A stretch of 64,000 nt of DNA from Cornus controversa. Lineage: Eukaryota; Streptophyta; Magnoliopsida; Cornales; Cornaceae. Shown piece by piece: positions 34,110-44,632 of this stretch. The notes under the pieces were generated by a model. That model was given only the letters and a program-made list of their open reading frames with translations. It did not search any database and was not told the origin of the DNA. Every line of letters begins with the position of its first letter. Within the stretch, counting starts at the first letter, position 1. Position numbers and translations under genes: made by a program. Location of the stretch: NCBI GenBank assembly GCA_026545225.1, contig CM048845.1:65098533-65162532 (forward strand), in the 5' to 3' direction.

Positions 34110-34591
34110 TGCTTCGTTTGGTAGGAAGGAAGGAAGAGGGGTGGAGAGAAGATAGGAGGGAAATATCTTCTTTTTTTTTGTTTGGCAGAGAGAAGGCAAG
34201 GAGAGAAAAGAAAATAAGGTGGATGAGTCCATCCACCCTTTTTCACAAATTTTCATCCCTCCAAATTTGGATAGAAAAAAAGGCAATGCTATTAAAGATG
34301 TTTTAAATTACTAAACTATCCTTATGATTTTTTTGATAAACCCAAACAAACAAATAGTGATATGTATAATGGTAAAAATAAATTAAAACTCTCTCTCCCC
34401 TTCACTCCAAACAAACAAATTTTTTTCTACGGATGTCTTATCCATTCCATCTTATCTTCCATCACACTAAACGAAAAGAAGGAAGAACACAATATCTTCC
34501 CTAGGGATGTCTCATCTATCCCTTTTTCTCTCCTTTCCATCCAATTTTCTTCTTACCAGAAGATATTAGGGCATATATATAAATGTACGTA

Positions 34592-34600
<9 letters not shown>
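34110..34600. other. GAAGGA/TTCCTTC-rich MITE-like segment (A copy)
   Basis: Opens cttcgtttggtaggaaggaa, close to the GCTTCGTTTGG starts of plant MITEs, and ends in ttccatccaattttcttct. Copy B has the same at ~63.13-63.6 kb. Boundaries unclear. Frames in it are low complexity. Confidence 0.45.
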
Positions 34601-34625
<25 letters not shown>

Positions 34626-34626
34626 C
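34570..34626. repeat. (GT)n(TA)n microsatellite
   Basis: gtgtgtgtgtgtg followed by a tatata run. Copy B has a palindrome at this place instead. Confidence 0.85.
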
Positions 34627-34691
34627 AGATGAGAATTGAGAGTACTTGAAGAAAATACTAGGAGGTTAGAGCATTGTTTACAATAAATTAT

Positions 34692-35268
34692 GGGGTAATG
34701 TGCAAAAAAAACTCTGAACTATTGCTTTTTTGCAAATAACCATTGAACTACAAATTCTCTTTAAACTATTGATTTGTTGCAGTTAAAGACATATCCATAG
34801 CAAAAGACAATTTTACCCATTCTAATTAAATTTGTCCTTTCTTATTAAATTATCTTTATTATCTTTTTTTCTTTAAGTAAATATTAATTATACCATTTAC
34901 CTAAATTATTAGAAACAAATAGAAAGAGTTGTAACTACCACCAAATTTAGTCATTTTCTAAAATAATTAACTTATTATTAAAACTTTACTATTTATAATA
35001 AAATTATTATACCCAATTTAAACTTTTTGACCATATTTTTTTTTCTTTTTTTCATATGAAAAAAAGAAAGAAAAATGGGTTAAATGTAATTCAATATGAA
35101 AAGGCATTACGATCATTTAATGAAAAATAACTCATCACATGACAGACAAGAGTTATTTTGTAACAAAATGTGATAGTTCAGGGAGTATTGTTGACAAAAT
35201 ATAATTTTGGGGAAGTTACTTGCAAATTTGGACATTGTTCAGAGAAGATTTTTTTGAACTTTACCCTA
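34692..35268. mobile_element. MULE-type MITE, ~577 bp
   Basis: Left end GGGGTAATGTGCAAAAAAAA; right end reversed GGGTAAAGTTCAAAAAAATC. Internal symmetrical blocks with 'ctgaacta' and 'gcaaataac' recur near both ends. The left part recurs at 63732-64000, where the window stops. No target duplication recognised. Confidence 0.65.
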
Positions 35269-35427
35269 ATTGGAGTGAAAAAGTATGTGAGTGTAACAAT
35301 ATCCTATTTGATTGATTGATTTGAGCATATACGAAACATATTGTTTGTCGTATTCATTATACATGCATATTGTGGTAATATTGGATCAAGATTCATGGAG
35401 CCTCGAATGAATCAGTGTCAGGATTCT

Positions 35428-36550
35428 TCTTTTTTTTTTTTTCGAAATTTCAAACAATGAATATATGTAAGTAAATATTTAGAGGGTCAAAAGGATATGA
35501 TATGGATGGACCAAACCCATAACCTTGGAGAGACGTTTGCAGGCCTTTTTAGGGAGACCCAACAATTTGAGCCCAAAAGAAGTGAGGACTGCTTAGTACC
35601 TCAAGCAAATTCAAACTACCCTGTTAACAACGGTGTCCACGTTCATTACGAATCCAATTACCACACCTGGTTCTCAAGCAGCAACGATAGGGTTGTTTAG
35701 GAAGAGATGTCCGACGAATGAGGGGGGTGGACAAATGAAAGAAGGAGGTAGTCCCCATTGAAATTGGATTTCTCTATAGGAGGCTGAACATTTCATTAAT
35801 GAGGATAACAATTTTCCTTTAACAAAATCAATGAAGTTCACTGAAGATTCGATGGTTTCTTTCTTCTAGATGTGATAAACAGATGCGGAGAAGCATAGCT
35901 TGTTAATTGAGTTTGTGATGTTCTTCGATTTCCAGTGGTTAGACATCCATACAATAAGATCGTTCCAAGATGAAGGTTCAATATGAAACCCACATTGTGT
36001 TTGAACGAAGGTCTAAATGGGTTTTACAAAAGGGTAGTGGAAGAACAAATTGGTTAGGGTTTCTACATTGGAGGAGCAGAGGTAGCAAGCATTTGAGATG
36101 TGCTTGTAGGCCATTGATTTGCTATCGAGAGTTTGAGAATTTATTTTGGATGGTTATGTTTGGGGATGGACAAGTTATTCCAGACTAGGTGGTTCCAAGG
36201 GACATGTATGGTGGTTTGAGATGGTTTGATGGGTGTGTTGGAGTGAAAATTTCCCAAAGGGTGAAGCTGTCCAAATGTAAGAATCTGATGAAAGAGGATG
36301 GGGTAGGGGTTGTCGTGTTCAGGTTGGGAACTGCCAGATGTCGTCGATGATAAAATTGCTCAATTTGGTTGAAGATGCAACGTCAGTGGCTAACATTGAG
36401 TCTTGCGAAATTCTAGCCAACAAAGCACCCTCAGTTAGCCAATTGTCATGCCAAAAATAAAGAGACTCCATTTTCCACTGATGCTTTAATCATTTGTTTG
36501 GCAAGCCCTCTCAGATGAAGAATGGATCGCCAGTTCTATGAGCATCTTTG
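35428..36550 (-). mobile_element. LINE tail, minus strand
   Basis: The minus strand encodes LINE ORF2 C-terminal blocks: YLCSSNVETLTNLFFH, CGFHIEPSSWNDLIVWMSNH, LCFSASVYHI and WHDNWLTEGALLARIS, close to the family at 1-713. The poly(T) run at about 35428-35442 is its poly(A) tail read from the other strand. It is 5'-truncated and has several stops. Frames on the plus strand here are shadows. Confidence 0.75.
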
Positions 36551-36577
36551 AAGTACTTTTAAGCTCTAAAGATCTAT

Positions 36578-36602
36578 ATATATATATATATATATATATA
36601 TA
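36578..36602. repeat. (TA)n microsatellite
   Basis: Short dinucleotide run between the LINE tail and the NSRP1-like locus. Confidence 0.8.
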
Positions 36603-36854
36603 ATGCATCTACTGAGCATTCCACCCTCCTGCATCCATTTAATGAAAGGCTGCAATACTTGAAAAGTTGACACCTCATTGTTAAAGCAACCGCTGCTACT
36701 TTCAACATTAACCTTTTACCGAAGAGGAAAAAAAAACTGCTAATTCTTTCAGCAACAGTTCAACCTCTATCAGTATAGCCTGTGTTAAGGAGACATGAAT
36801 TCCCAGAAATGGATAAAACACTGCCATACCAAACGAAGCATAAGTGATAGATGA

Positions 36855-37127
36855 GGAATGGTTCGTCAGCTACTGGTTCAGTTACAGCCTTTTCTTCTCT
36901 GGAAGCATTTGAATTTTGCTTTGTATACATAGACTCAGACTGCTCATCTGCTACTGGTTCACTTAAAGTTTCCAAACACATGTTGGTTGATGAAGGAGCT
37001 TTTTCTGATGTATCAACAATGAATACTTCTCTCAGCCTTCCAGTCTTGACTCAGCCTCTTTTGCACCAAAAGCAGAGGTCTTTGATAGGTTGAAATAGAA
37101 ATCACTGATATCACTCTTCTTAGTAAC
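36855..37127 (-). pseudogene. NSRP1-like pseudogene exon 4
   Basis: Acceptor ttgaaaag then VTKKSDISDFYFNLSKTSAF, GAKEAESRLEG and TGA. Another frame continues with an acidic, EPVADE-containing stretch (twice), consistent with the variable middle of the family. The 3' edge is uncertain. Confidence 0.75.
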
Positions 37128-38878
37128 CTTTTCAAACAAAATAAATAAAATCAACGATGGACTAATCAGATTAATTGCCTTCTGTCAAGCAAATTGTGGT
37201 TTAGTTATCATCTACATAATAATATCAGAACATCATTTAAGGTAAGTTCCCGAAGTGATTAACTAAAATGAGCAAAGCTAGTCCCCACCAGCAGCCAGCA
37301 TGACCTGGAATGGTTTTTATATGGCTCTGGTGGGCATGACATAAACCCAGCAGCCCTCCGAGGTTCATTTGCTTTTACAGAAAGATTATATGCTTATGGA
37401 AAAATATTATAGAGAAATTAAATAAAAAATAATTAAGTCGATGTTGTAATGCTTTACATGTAAACTAGTAGCCAAGGTCCTATTTCAGCAGGCAATATGT
37501 GGAAGTCCCAAGCTCCCCAAGTCAATCCAGTTTCACTTCTGAAAACACACCATTTTGCAGCCCAGAATATGCAAATCTGAATAAATTTTGCGAGTGCAGT
37601 AAACAAATGAAATGATATCGGATTCTCAAAATTGTCTTTCTTCAATTGTCAATAAACAGCCAACCCTACCACACGGTATAAAATACCAGTCCCAACTACT
37701 AGGGATTTAATGCTTTGTTGAGCTGAGTTGCTTGAGAGACAGCATGGTTAGGATTTACTGTTTAAACTAAAGCGACAACACATTTTTGCATCCATGGTAG
37801 ATTGCATTATTAACTGTTTGCATGTTCTCACTGCATGCAAGGGAATCAATAATCCACCATCCAAAGCAGTTGACCACTCAGATGTAAAAAGAGACACACC
37901 AATCCCTCATTGATTAGAGATCAATCCCATGTCCTGAAGGACTTATTTCCATATTCTAATATGCCAGAAAAAGTTTCTGAAAACCTATTTTTACTCAAAC
38001 TAACACACGCATACCTAATCACATACATATGCATACTAGAGCTTTGAAAAAATTCACATAAGAAAAACATATAGAAAGTTACATAAATGCATGAAAATAT
38101 TACTATATATATATATATTAAGATCTATACATTCAGAGTTTATCACGCACAATTTGAGAGACCGCATATCGAGAGTGACTTTCAAAGAAACATAACACTA
38201 GTGTGAACTTATGTTATTCCAACCAAGAGCTAAAGAAGTTCTATTCATGGAGAATAACATGCAGGGAATCCCATCAGTTGTTCGTGTCAGCAAACAATCA
38301 ATTAAGAGCAGTCATTTTGGGAGAACGGGTTTGTTGATCAACAGTAAAAAAGTTCAAGTTAGAATCTTAGAGGTAACTAGGTGATCCTATAGTTTCTGGA
38401 ATCTATTACCTAGGGTTGTATATCTTTCTTCATAGTAGGTTGATTGGTTTACATCGAGATAGATTGGTTGTATATCTTTCTTCATAGTAGGTTGATTGAT
38501 TTATATCGAGATAGATTTTGTGCCTCACTGAGGTTTTTCCAGGTAAATTGATTATATTTGTATGGATGTTTGCTTTTGCCTATTACTCTGCATTGATTAG
38601 ATAGATCAAATTCCACAATCAATATAAAAAATAAATGAAAAAAAAAAACACATTAACAATCATTGCTCATGTATATGCATGCGAAGGCACCAGTCTACAT
38701 CCATGTCAAAGGTACAAAGAAAGGGGACAAGAGAAAAGGTCCAATTGCAGCAAACAAAAGACCAATGTATAATATTATATGGTGTATATATATATATATA
38801 TGCACATCAACATATCTGAAAGTTAATATGTTAAGTAAAATAATGGAAGAACCAAACGAGAGGTAGAACAGAACGTAC
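37128..38878 (-). other. Intron 3 of the NSRP1-like pseudogene
   Basis: No further exon recognised. Contains a 52-base tandem duplication at 38416-38519 and a short (TA)n at ~38107 and ~38785. Confidence 0.55.
38416..38519. repeat. 52-base tandem duplication
   Basis: Two near-identical units starting ttgtatatctttcttcatag at 38416 and 38468. Confidence 0.85.
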
Positions 38879-39096
38879 ATCATCCTTTTCCTCCCGAAGT
38901 TGACGCAAACGTTCTTCCTCAACCCATTTTGCTTGCTCTGCAAGTTTCTTTTTGTAGGCACTTGTAACAAATTAATCCTTGTCTGAATAGAGGTGGTCAT
39001 CTTTGCTTCTTTCTTTAGCATGTTTTCTCTCATATACTATCTCATGTTCTCGCTCTCGTTCTTTTGCCTTCTCAATTAGTGTTGAATATATTTTGG
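38879..39096 (-). pseudogene. NSRP1-like pseudogene exon 3
   Basis: 218 bases between acceptor caattgcag and donor gtacgttc. It would be 73 codons with the one base missing after PKYIQ restored. The most conserved part of the family: EREREHEIVYERKHAKERSK (with D following), FVTSAYKKKLAEQAKW. A TAA interrupts before FVTS. Confidence 0.85.
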
Positions 39097-39965
39097 CTGC
39101 AATTGAAAATCAATATGCCAATCAAATAGTCGGACAAATAGAGAACTTAACTTCTTTAGGATTGATAAAATAAAAAATACAAATAAAAGATATTCGGCAA
39201 TTTGTTTACAAGAATACATTGTTACCAAGCACCAATTGAACTGATTACTTTATATTTTATGATTGATGTTTACTGTTCACTTAAAAGTGTCTAAAATGTC
39301 TTGCCTTTGTAGGAATAGAATAAGTAATGGAAGATGACGAGGTCATTTCAAAATTAAACTAAATATCAACAAACGAACATGTCGTGACCGGGGCCACGTT
39401 GATAGCAGGTCTAATTCAGTCATAAGATAGAGCTCATATACCACTAGGTAGTTTATGGGATTCATATCAAATTTGTTGATGCACTGAACTTAAGGCCTTT
39501 TCCATCACTTCTGTCGGGATAGTTTTCTACTTTGCACCTTTTTAATCCTTATTTATCTTCTCAACATTATAAAAATATTTAAAAGAGTTAAAAGTATAAC
39601 ATCAATTGAGATGGTAAGTCATTAGTCTAACTTCACAAGACTAATTCCAATTCCTTGTTAGAAATTAGAAGAAAAAAGGAAAAAGCAAGTAGCATTTCTT
39701 TCGGGGTTTTTGTGCTCTTAAGGTACAAGAAATACCATTTCATCTTCATTTTATATAAGCATCTATTTTAATATTTTTCTATTAAGATGCTCTACTTTAT
39801 TTTGAATCTTCAAAAATTAAATTTTTGACTGATGTCATATGCTTTTAACAAATTGACTAGCATACAACAAATCGATATACAAAAGAGAGTTTGGGAAATA
39901 AGGCAGTCTTCGAATGGTGGAATGCTCAAAAACCTGAGGCATTTAGCATCCTTGTAATACCCGTG
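39097..39965 (-). other. Intron 2 of the NSRP1-like pseudogene, part nearest exon 3
   Basis: No exon or transposon end recognised. Confidence 0.5.
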
Positions 39966-39979
39966 TGTTAGAGGGTCTT

Positions 39980-40020
39980 GTCCCACATCGGATTCAGATG
40001 AGAAAGTGATTGGGTATAAA
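39980..40020 (+). promoter_or_regulatory. USE plus TATA in TRIM 5' LTR
   Basis: GTCCCACATCG at 39980-39990 matches the plant snRNA USE exactly; TATAAA at 40015-40020 follows after 24 bases. Confidence 0.6.
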
Positions 40021-40268
40021 TGGGCGGGTAGGCAACACTACCCAATAGCTTAAGCTTTTGGGTCATTGATAAGTTTCTGACCCATTACAATTGGTATCAA
40101 AGCCAGACTCAGTCCTTGATTTGGTGCCACACCTAGCGCCCACCCGGGTGGAGTCCAAGTCCGGATCGTTTCTGAGTCCTCCCATTATTAGAGGAGACAG
40201 GTAGGCAGGGTGGCCCGACTGCAACGAGTGAGTTGCGAGTTCGGGTGGGGGAAAATGTCAGAGGTTTT

Positions 40269-40309
40269 GTCCCACATCGGATTCGGATGGGAAAGTGATT
40301 GGGTATAAA
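40269..40309 (+). promoter_or_regulatory. USE plus TATA in TRIM 3' LTR
   Basis: GTCCCACATCG at 40269-40279 and TATAAA at 40304-40309, again 24 bases apart, both unchanged although the LTRs differ elsewhere. Confidence 0.6.
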
Positions 40310-40383
40310 TGGGTGGGTAGGCAACACTACCCAATAGCTTAAGATTTTGGGTCATTAGTAAGCGCCCAACCCGTTACACCGTG

Positions 40384-41089
40384 GATGGCAAAGCTCCTGA
40401 GATTGAAACACTTAGAAAGCATCACATCACTAGTATTATGATGCATATCTCACAGATTGCGATGATTATCAAATGTTGCTTTATATTTGTTTTGATCCAT
40501 GGGCATACATTATGTTCTCGCAATTATTAATGGTTGAAAATTGACAAAACTTGGCACATATTGATGTTTATTTATTTTTTTTACATATGGATTATGTTAT
40601 TTGTTTGCACTTGCTTTATTGTGACTCAAACTTTTGGTGCCATGAATTTTTTTATTTTCATGCTTAATATATTACGTTCATGTATCTCACCCCAACTAGA
40701 ATTAAAGATATTTGAAATAGTGAAGAAACTTATTGTAATATTTTAAAGTATTGGATATTTTATTTGTGGACACTTAAAAAGTGGAATTTTAGTGGCAAAA
40801 TTTATAAATTGTCTCAGAAGATCATTAATATGATTGGATGTTTGAATTTTGTTTATTTTTAATCTTTTATTATAACACTTAGAATGCACGAACAATAGTT
40901 GGATTTTCATATTATGGTGTTCAAGGAGTGAGAAGCCACATATTGGAATCCGAGAATTACGTAACTGTTTCTAATTCCTAGAAAGCCTTTTCAGTCTCCA
41001 ACAACAAAAGGGATTGAGAAAACTAAAAACCATTCTCTTTTTCCAAATAAGCATTAAATCCTCTTACTAAGACATGTTATTTTGTGGCC
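40384..41089 (-). other. Intron 2 of the NSRP1-like pseudogene, middle part
   Basis: AT-rich. Nothing recognised. Confidence 0.5.
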
Positions 41090-41650
41090 CAAATTTTGTC
41101 TTAGCTTGGGTCGCATTGCGACCCTGTTATGACTAAAAAGTAGACCTTGTGTGCCCCAAAGCCACGGGGGTCACCAAAGGGCTTGTAGCCCAATGGTATA
41201 TCCTCCCCATCCTCAAAGAGGAAGGGAGGGATTCGAGCCCTGGTATGGGCAAAATGTGTGAGTCCACCAACTAGGAAAAAAAAAATCCACGGGGGTCGAG
41301 GACAGCGAACCCAGAAAAAAAAAATTGACCCATTTTTCACCTGTGGGTCTTGGACCTCATTTAGGACTCTCTTTTAGCCCAATATACAAGGACATTTGGG
41401 GTTTGGAGTGGAATTAAGAGAAAAACACCGAAAATCAAAGAAAGAGAGTGAGAGAGCGTGAGCTAAGGTTTTGGAGGCTGAAACTTGTAATCTCCAGATT
41501 TTTGCAAGGTGAATTCTTTTGCCAGATCTTTGCCGCGGACGTAAGCAAATCACTGAACCACGTAAATTCTTGTGGTCTATGTGTGGTGTTTATTTCGTTT
41601 TTTGTCGTGTTTTGTGATTGTTGCTTAGTTTATAGTTGTTTATCGTAACA
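41090..41650 (+). mobile_element. LTR-like fragment, split by a SINE
   Basis: Composition and motifs (cacgggggtc, agagagtgagagagcgtgag, gccgcggacgtaagcaaat, accacgtaaattcttgtg) resemble the 3' part of a plant retroelement LTR with the SINE at 41173-41286 inserted. No partner LTR, primer site or coding part is seen, so this is tentative. Confidence 0.4.
41173..41286 (+). mobile_element. tRNA-derived SINE, 114 bp, with target duplication
   Basis: TAGCCCAATGGTA serves as A box and GGATTCGAGCC as B box of an internal Pol III promoter. The tail is an A-run. The 11-base target duplication CCACGGGGGTC at 41162-41172 and 41287-41297 is perfect. Confidence 0.85.
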
Positions 41651-42036
41651 AGACGCTATACCAAATAACCATTAGAATCCATGTCAATATCATCTGCCAA
41701 AGCACAAATCCTAGGAGCCTATAATCAAACCTGACATCAAGACAAAAGAATCAATTTTACACACTTACAACCCACAAAGTTAATGGCATAAATATTCTTA
41801 AGCCCAAGTACACTATTCCCAAGTTAAAGTAGCAATAGCACTCCCCACAACTGACCAAGATATAGAAAATTGAGATCATATGACTTCGATCAATAGCATT
41901 CAAATGATCAGGGTTCCTACACACGTGGAAAAGAAAACAAAAAGGAAAAAATCCACCATTCATCTAAACCAATAAATTTTTAAGCTTAGCAGTATCTCAA
42001 CTTTCTCTCCATTTTCACAATAGAAGCTAGGCAGAC

Positions 42037-42743
42037 CTAAGAAGCACAGAAACGGATACGGGAGACGGATACAACACGACACAGACACGGCAAATCCTAA
42101 AAAATTAGAACACGGACAAGGCGGGGATACGACAAATAATAAATATTTATTTTTATATACTATTTGATGTCGTACTTTAAATAATTAAGAGTAATATTAC
42201 TTTTCATCAACCTAACAAAGAAAAAATTCACAAATTATAAATTACAAGTACACAATTGAATCTACTCCACAACAACAATAATTATATGAGAACGATGTCA
42301 CAAAGTCATAAAACCAAATCAAAACGAGACATTAGAATAAAAACTAGTCTTATCACTTAAACATCATCATTCTAGCTTACTCTAAATACAAATGCATTAT
42401 GAGAAAGTCACATGTAAAAGATAGCAGTTGTATAGTAAGAGAAAGAAGAGTAAAAAAGAACAAAGATGAAGAGATGAGATGGGCTATAGTTGAATTGTTA
42501 AAACAACATTTCTAGACTTGTGTTTTGATAGCCGTGTCTGCGCCGTGTCTGAAAATTCAAGCGGTGGCAGACGTCGTGTCCACGCCGTGTCCGAGCCGTG
42601 TCCGCGCCGTGTCTGAAAATTCAAAAAAAAAAAAAAAATCAGACACGTTTTTTGGCTTGTCCGACACGTGTCGGGGCGTGTCCGACACGTATCCGTGTCC
42701 GACACGAATTCTTTGCCTTCTTAGGCGTGTCCGTGCTTCCTAG
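42037..42743. mobile_element. hAT-type MITE (GAAGCACGGACAC family), 707 bp
   Basis: Ends CTAAGAAGCACAGAAACGGA and (right, reversed) CTAGGAAGCACGGACACGCC, with subterminal gacacgg repeats at both sides. Same family as 52221-53059. The direct repeat TAGAAGCTAG occurs near both ends (42021-42030, 42741-42750) but is not aligned exactly to the termini, so the target duplication is unclear. Confidence 0.75.
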
Positions 42744-43120
42744 AAGCTAGCACTTGTGTAAGTTGCAGTGGTTATAGTGGTAACAAGGTTTCTACATAAG
42801 ATCTGTTATCTATATCATCAGGTATCAAATCTTTAGTCATAATTTGGAGAATCATATATTACTAGCTTACTAACTTGATGTAGTAATGATTCCTCATGGT
42901 CTTAATCTACAAATCCATCTTTCTAGATTTTGTGATGTAAATGACAAACCAAAAAATTTGATTGTGCTTTGTAAGTTAATTATGGTTTTATTCAACAAAA
43001 TCCGTTGTTTAGGATTTGGTGATTTCAAAAATAATAAAGATGTTTGACTATGCTTTCTGTTGTACTCATTGACTACCCTTATTAAAAGTGCTTACAAGGG
43101 GATAAACAATTCCAGGATAC
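42744..43120 (-). other. Intron 2 of the NSRP1-like pseudogene, part nearest exon 2
   Basis: No feature recognised. Confidence 0.5.
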
Positions 43121-43243
43121 CTTTCTCTACTGCCAATCGTGTGCGTCAGGGCAAACAACTTTTTCTTTCATTTCATCATACACTCCATCGTAGTCAAATA
43201 CTGAGGGGTCCACTTCCAAAGCTTTCTTATGCTGCTCCTCAAT
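43121..43243 (-). pseudogene. NSRP1-like pseudogene exon 2
   Basis: 41 codons from acceptor ttcaaag to donor gtatcc: IEEQHKKALEVDPSVFDYDG, VYDEMKEKVVCPDAHDWQ, TAG, RK. The stop stands where homologues have a polar residue before RKPKY. Confidence 0.85.
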
Positions 43244-43323
43244 CTTTGAAAAAAAAAGACAAAAACAGATTATTAAAGAAAATATTACCAAAAAAAGAAT
43301 CATATATTAGACAGCTCACTCAT

Positions 43324-43485
43324 ATCCTTGAGAGCCTTGTTCTTGCTTGCCTGACAAGAAATCTCTCTCTGAACATCATCGTCATACTCAACTTGAAAGC
43401 CAATAGGAGCAGGGAGAGGAGATCTTGTTGGCTGCTTCTTCTGCTGGGATGGTTGAACCCTTAGTTGCAGGCCATACTTACTCAT
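43324..43485 (-). pseudogene. NSRP1-like pseudogene exon 1 (coding start)
   Basis: MSKYGLQLRVQPSQQKKQPT, a proline-rich link, then DDDVQREISCQASKNKALKD. An upstream in-frame ATG (43494) exists, but family members start at MSKYGL or similar. The expected GT donor after KALKD is replaced by atgagtgagc, so the splice site looks damaged. The 80-base intron 1 ends in a normal cag-type acceptor. Confidence 0.85.
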
Positions 43486-43764
43486 ATCAAACATTTATGA
43501 TGAGATCCATGGAGCAATTCTTAGATAGCAACCATTAGCTCCTGGTGCGATATCACCTCCTTCCTTTTAGTCTAAAAAATAAGAAAACAAATAAATGAAT
43601 GGAGTTTGAGACATAGGAGTTTTATTAAAATGTTTGGTGCAATGGAAATTGTCAAGCTTGAATATAGATTTGAGCTTGAGGGTATTAGCCTCTGTGTGCA
43701 ATCTTTGTTGATTTTAAACTTTTCACCCAAAATAAAAGGGACAATTTTACACAGAGGGTCAGTA

Positions 43765-43862
43765 GTTAGTTTGGGGGGAAGGGAGGGGACTCGAACCATA
43801 GACAGGCGGCGCAAATGCACAGGCATTTATCCACTTGGCCAACATGCCACGCCTTATTTGTA
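43765..43862 (-). mobile_element. tRNA-like SINE head
   Basis: On the minus strand TGGCCAAGTGG is an exact A box and GGTTCGAGTCC an exact B box, about 45 bases apart, as in a tRNA. Around them no cloverleaf acceptor stem is apparent, so a SINE head fits better than a tRNA gene. Confidence 0.55.
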
Positions 43863-44632
43863 TGTTTTGAGGTGAGGTGTTTTGTTTTGTACTATTATCT
43901 TGGTTGGTTATTGCATTTACCAAACACACAATAGTTACAGAATGAGAGAATATAACTGTGGCATTTTTCAATCTAGGATGTAAACGTAGATATAGAAAAC
44001 CTAAAAAAAAAAAGGAAGTGAGAGAGAGAATACCTTAAATCTATATGAACCTAGACAACGACACAGCTATAATGCATGTTTACTTCACCAAATGGCATCA
44101 TACAACAACAACTAAACCTTTTTTCCAACTACTTGGGTTCAGATACATGAATCCTATGTTTCCATTCTGCTCTATTTAAGGCCATAGCCTCAGTAAATAC
44201 ACATGTTATCATATCCTTCTTTACTAATTCTAACCACGTTAACTTTGGTCTACCAAATGACATCATGAAGTTCTAAAAATAGGAATCCAAGAAATCTACC
44301 ACCAAATTGATTCACCACATGACATCATGACACCAAATTTGTTGAACAATATGGCACCTTCTATACTATGAGACAGTTGATATACGGGTGCAAGCAAGTG
44401 CAAAGCAGTTGGTTTCAAAAACTTAGTTTCGCAGAAAATACACACATGCTAGCCTTCTAGGTTCGTGGTGTGTACAAAAAAATAGGATCGATCTTCTAAC
44501 TAAGTATATAATATATAATACAAATTACTGAAGGCAATCACTTTTTTACTTTTCTTTTCTCCAAGCTTTTATTAGATGGAAAAAATCTGAACACCTTACT
44601 CCCATAAATGGCTAATGGTTGTGATCAAATCT
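43863..44632. other. No recognisable feature
   Basis: AT-rich single-copy-looking sequence without coding signal. Confidence 0.45.

Larger units (their letters stand above)
31545..34960. repeat. Duplicated segment Z, copy A (pairs with 60370-64000)
   Basis: Collinear with copy B over more than 3 kb: aacttgttgatcata, accagctctgacctag, aagcaacgaacaa, gagaacgtag, gattaacaactaa, and at the end gcaaaaaaaactctgaacta. No gene. Includes older MITEs present in both copies, and a block at ~33400-33530 rich in aatccgatc(c/t)-type motifs. Confidence 0.9.
39966..40378 (+). mobile_element. TRIM (terminal-repeat retrotransposon in miniature), looks whole
   Basis: All TRIM parts are visible in 413 bases. 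LTRs 39966-40089 and 40256-40378, both beginning TGT and ending TTACA. A primer-binding site TGGTATCAAAGCC (initiator Met-tRNA) at 40092-40104. A purine tract ggtgggggaaaa at 40244-40255. A perfect 5-base target duplication CCGTG at 39961-39965 and 40379-40383. It has no coding capacity, as TRIMs do, and must borrow proteins from an autonomous relative. The LTRs differ at about 14 places by hand count (~88% identity), so it is not recent. It sits inside intron 2 of the NSRP1-like pseudogene, opposite to the gene. Confidence 0.95.
36855..43485 (-). pseudogene. NSRP1/CCDC55-like (DUF2040) nuclear speckle splicing regulator, decayed
   Basis: Four exons on the minus strand match, in order, plant homologues of nuclear speckle splicing regulatory protein 1, a coiled-coil nuclear protein that influences splice-site choice. 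Exon 1 43485-43324 (MSKYGLQLRVQPSQQKKQPT...), exon 2 43243-43121 (IEEQHKKALEVDPS...), exon 3 39096-38879 (EHEIVYERKHAKERS, LAEQAKWVEEERLRQLREEK), exon 4 from 37127 (VTKKSDISDFYFNLSK, FGAKEAES). Introns are kept, so it is not a processed copy. Damage: TAG near the end of exon 2, a one-base deletion early in exon 3, TAA in exon 3 (after DKD, where Lys is usual), TGA in exon 4, and a disturbed donor after exon 1. The C-terminal exons are not found. Intron 2 holds a TRIM, a SINE and a hAT-type MITE. It could be an inactive duplicate of a live gene elsewhere. Confidence 0.82.

Noticed and set aside
43765-43862. Possible tRNA gene (exact A and B boxes, minus strand)
   Set aside because: No convincing acceptor stem or anticodon arm could be drawn by hand. 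A SINE head is the better explanation.
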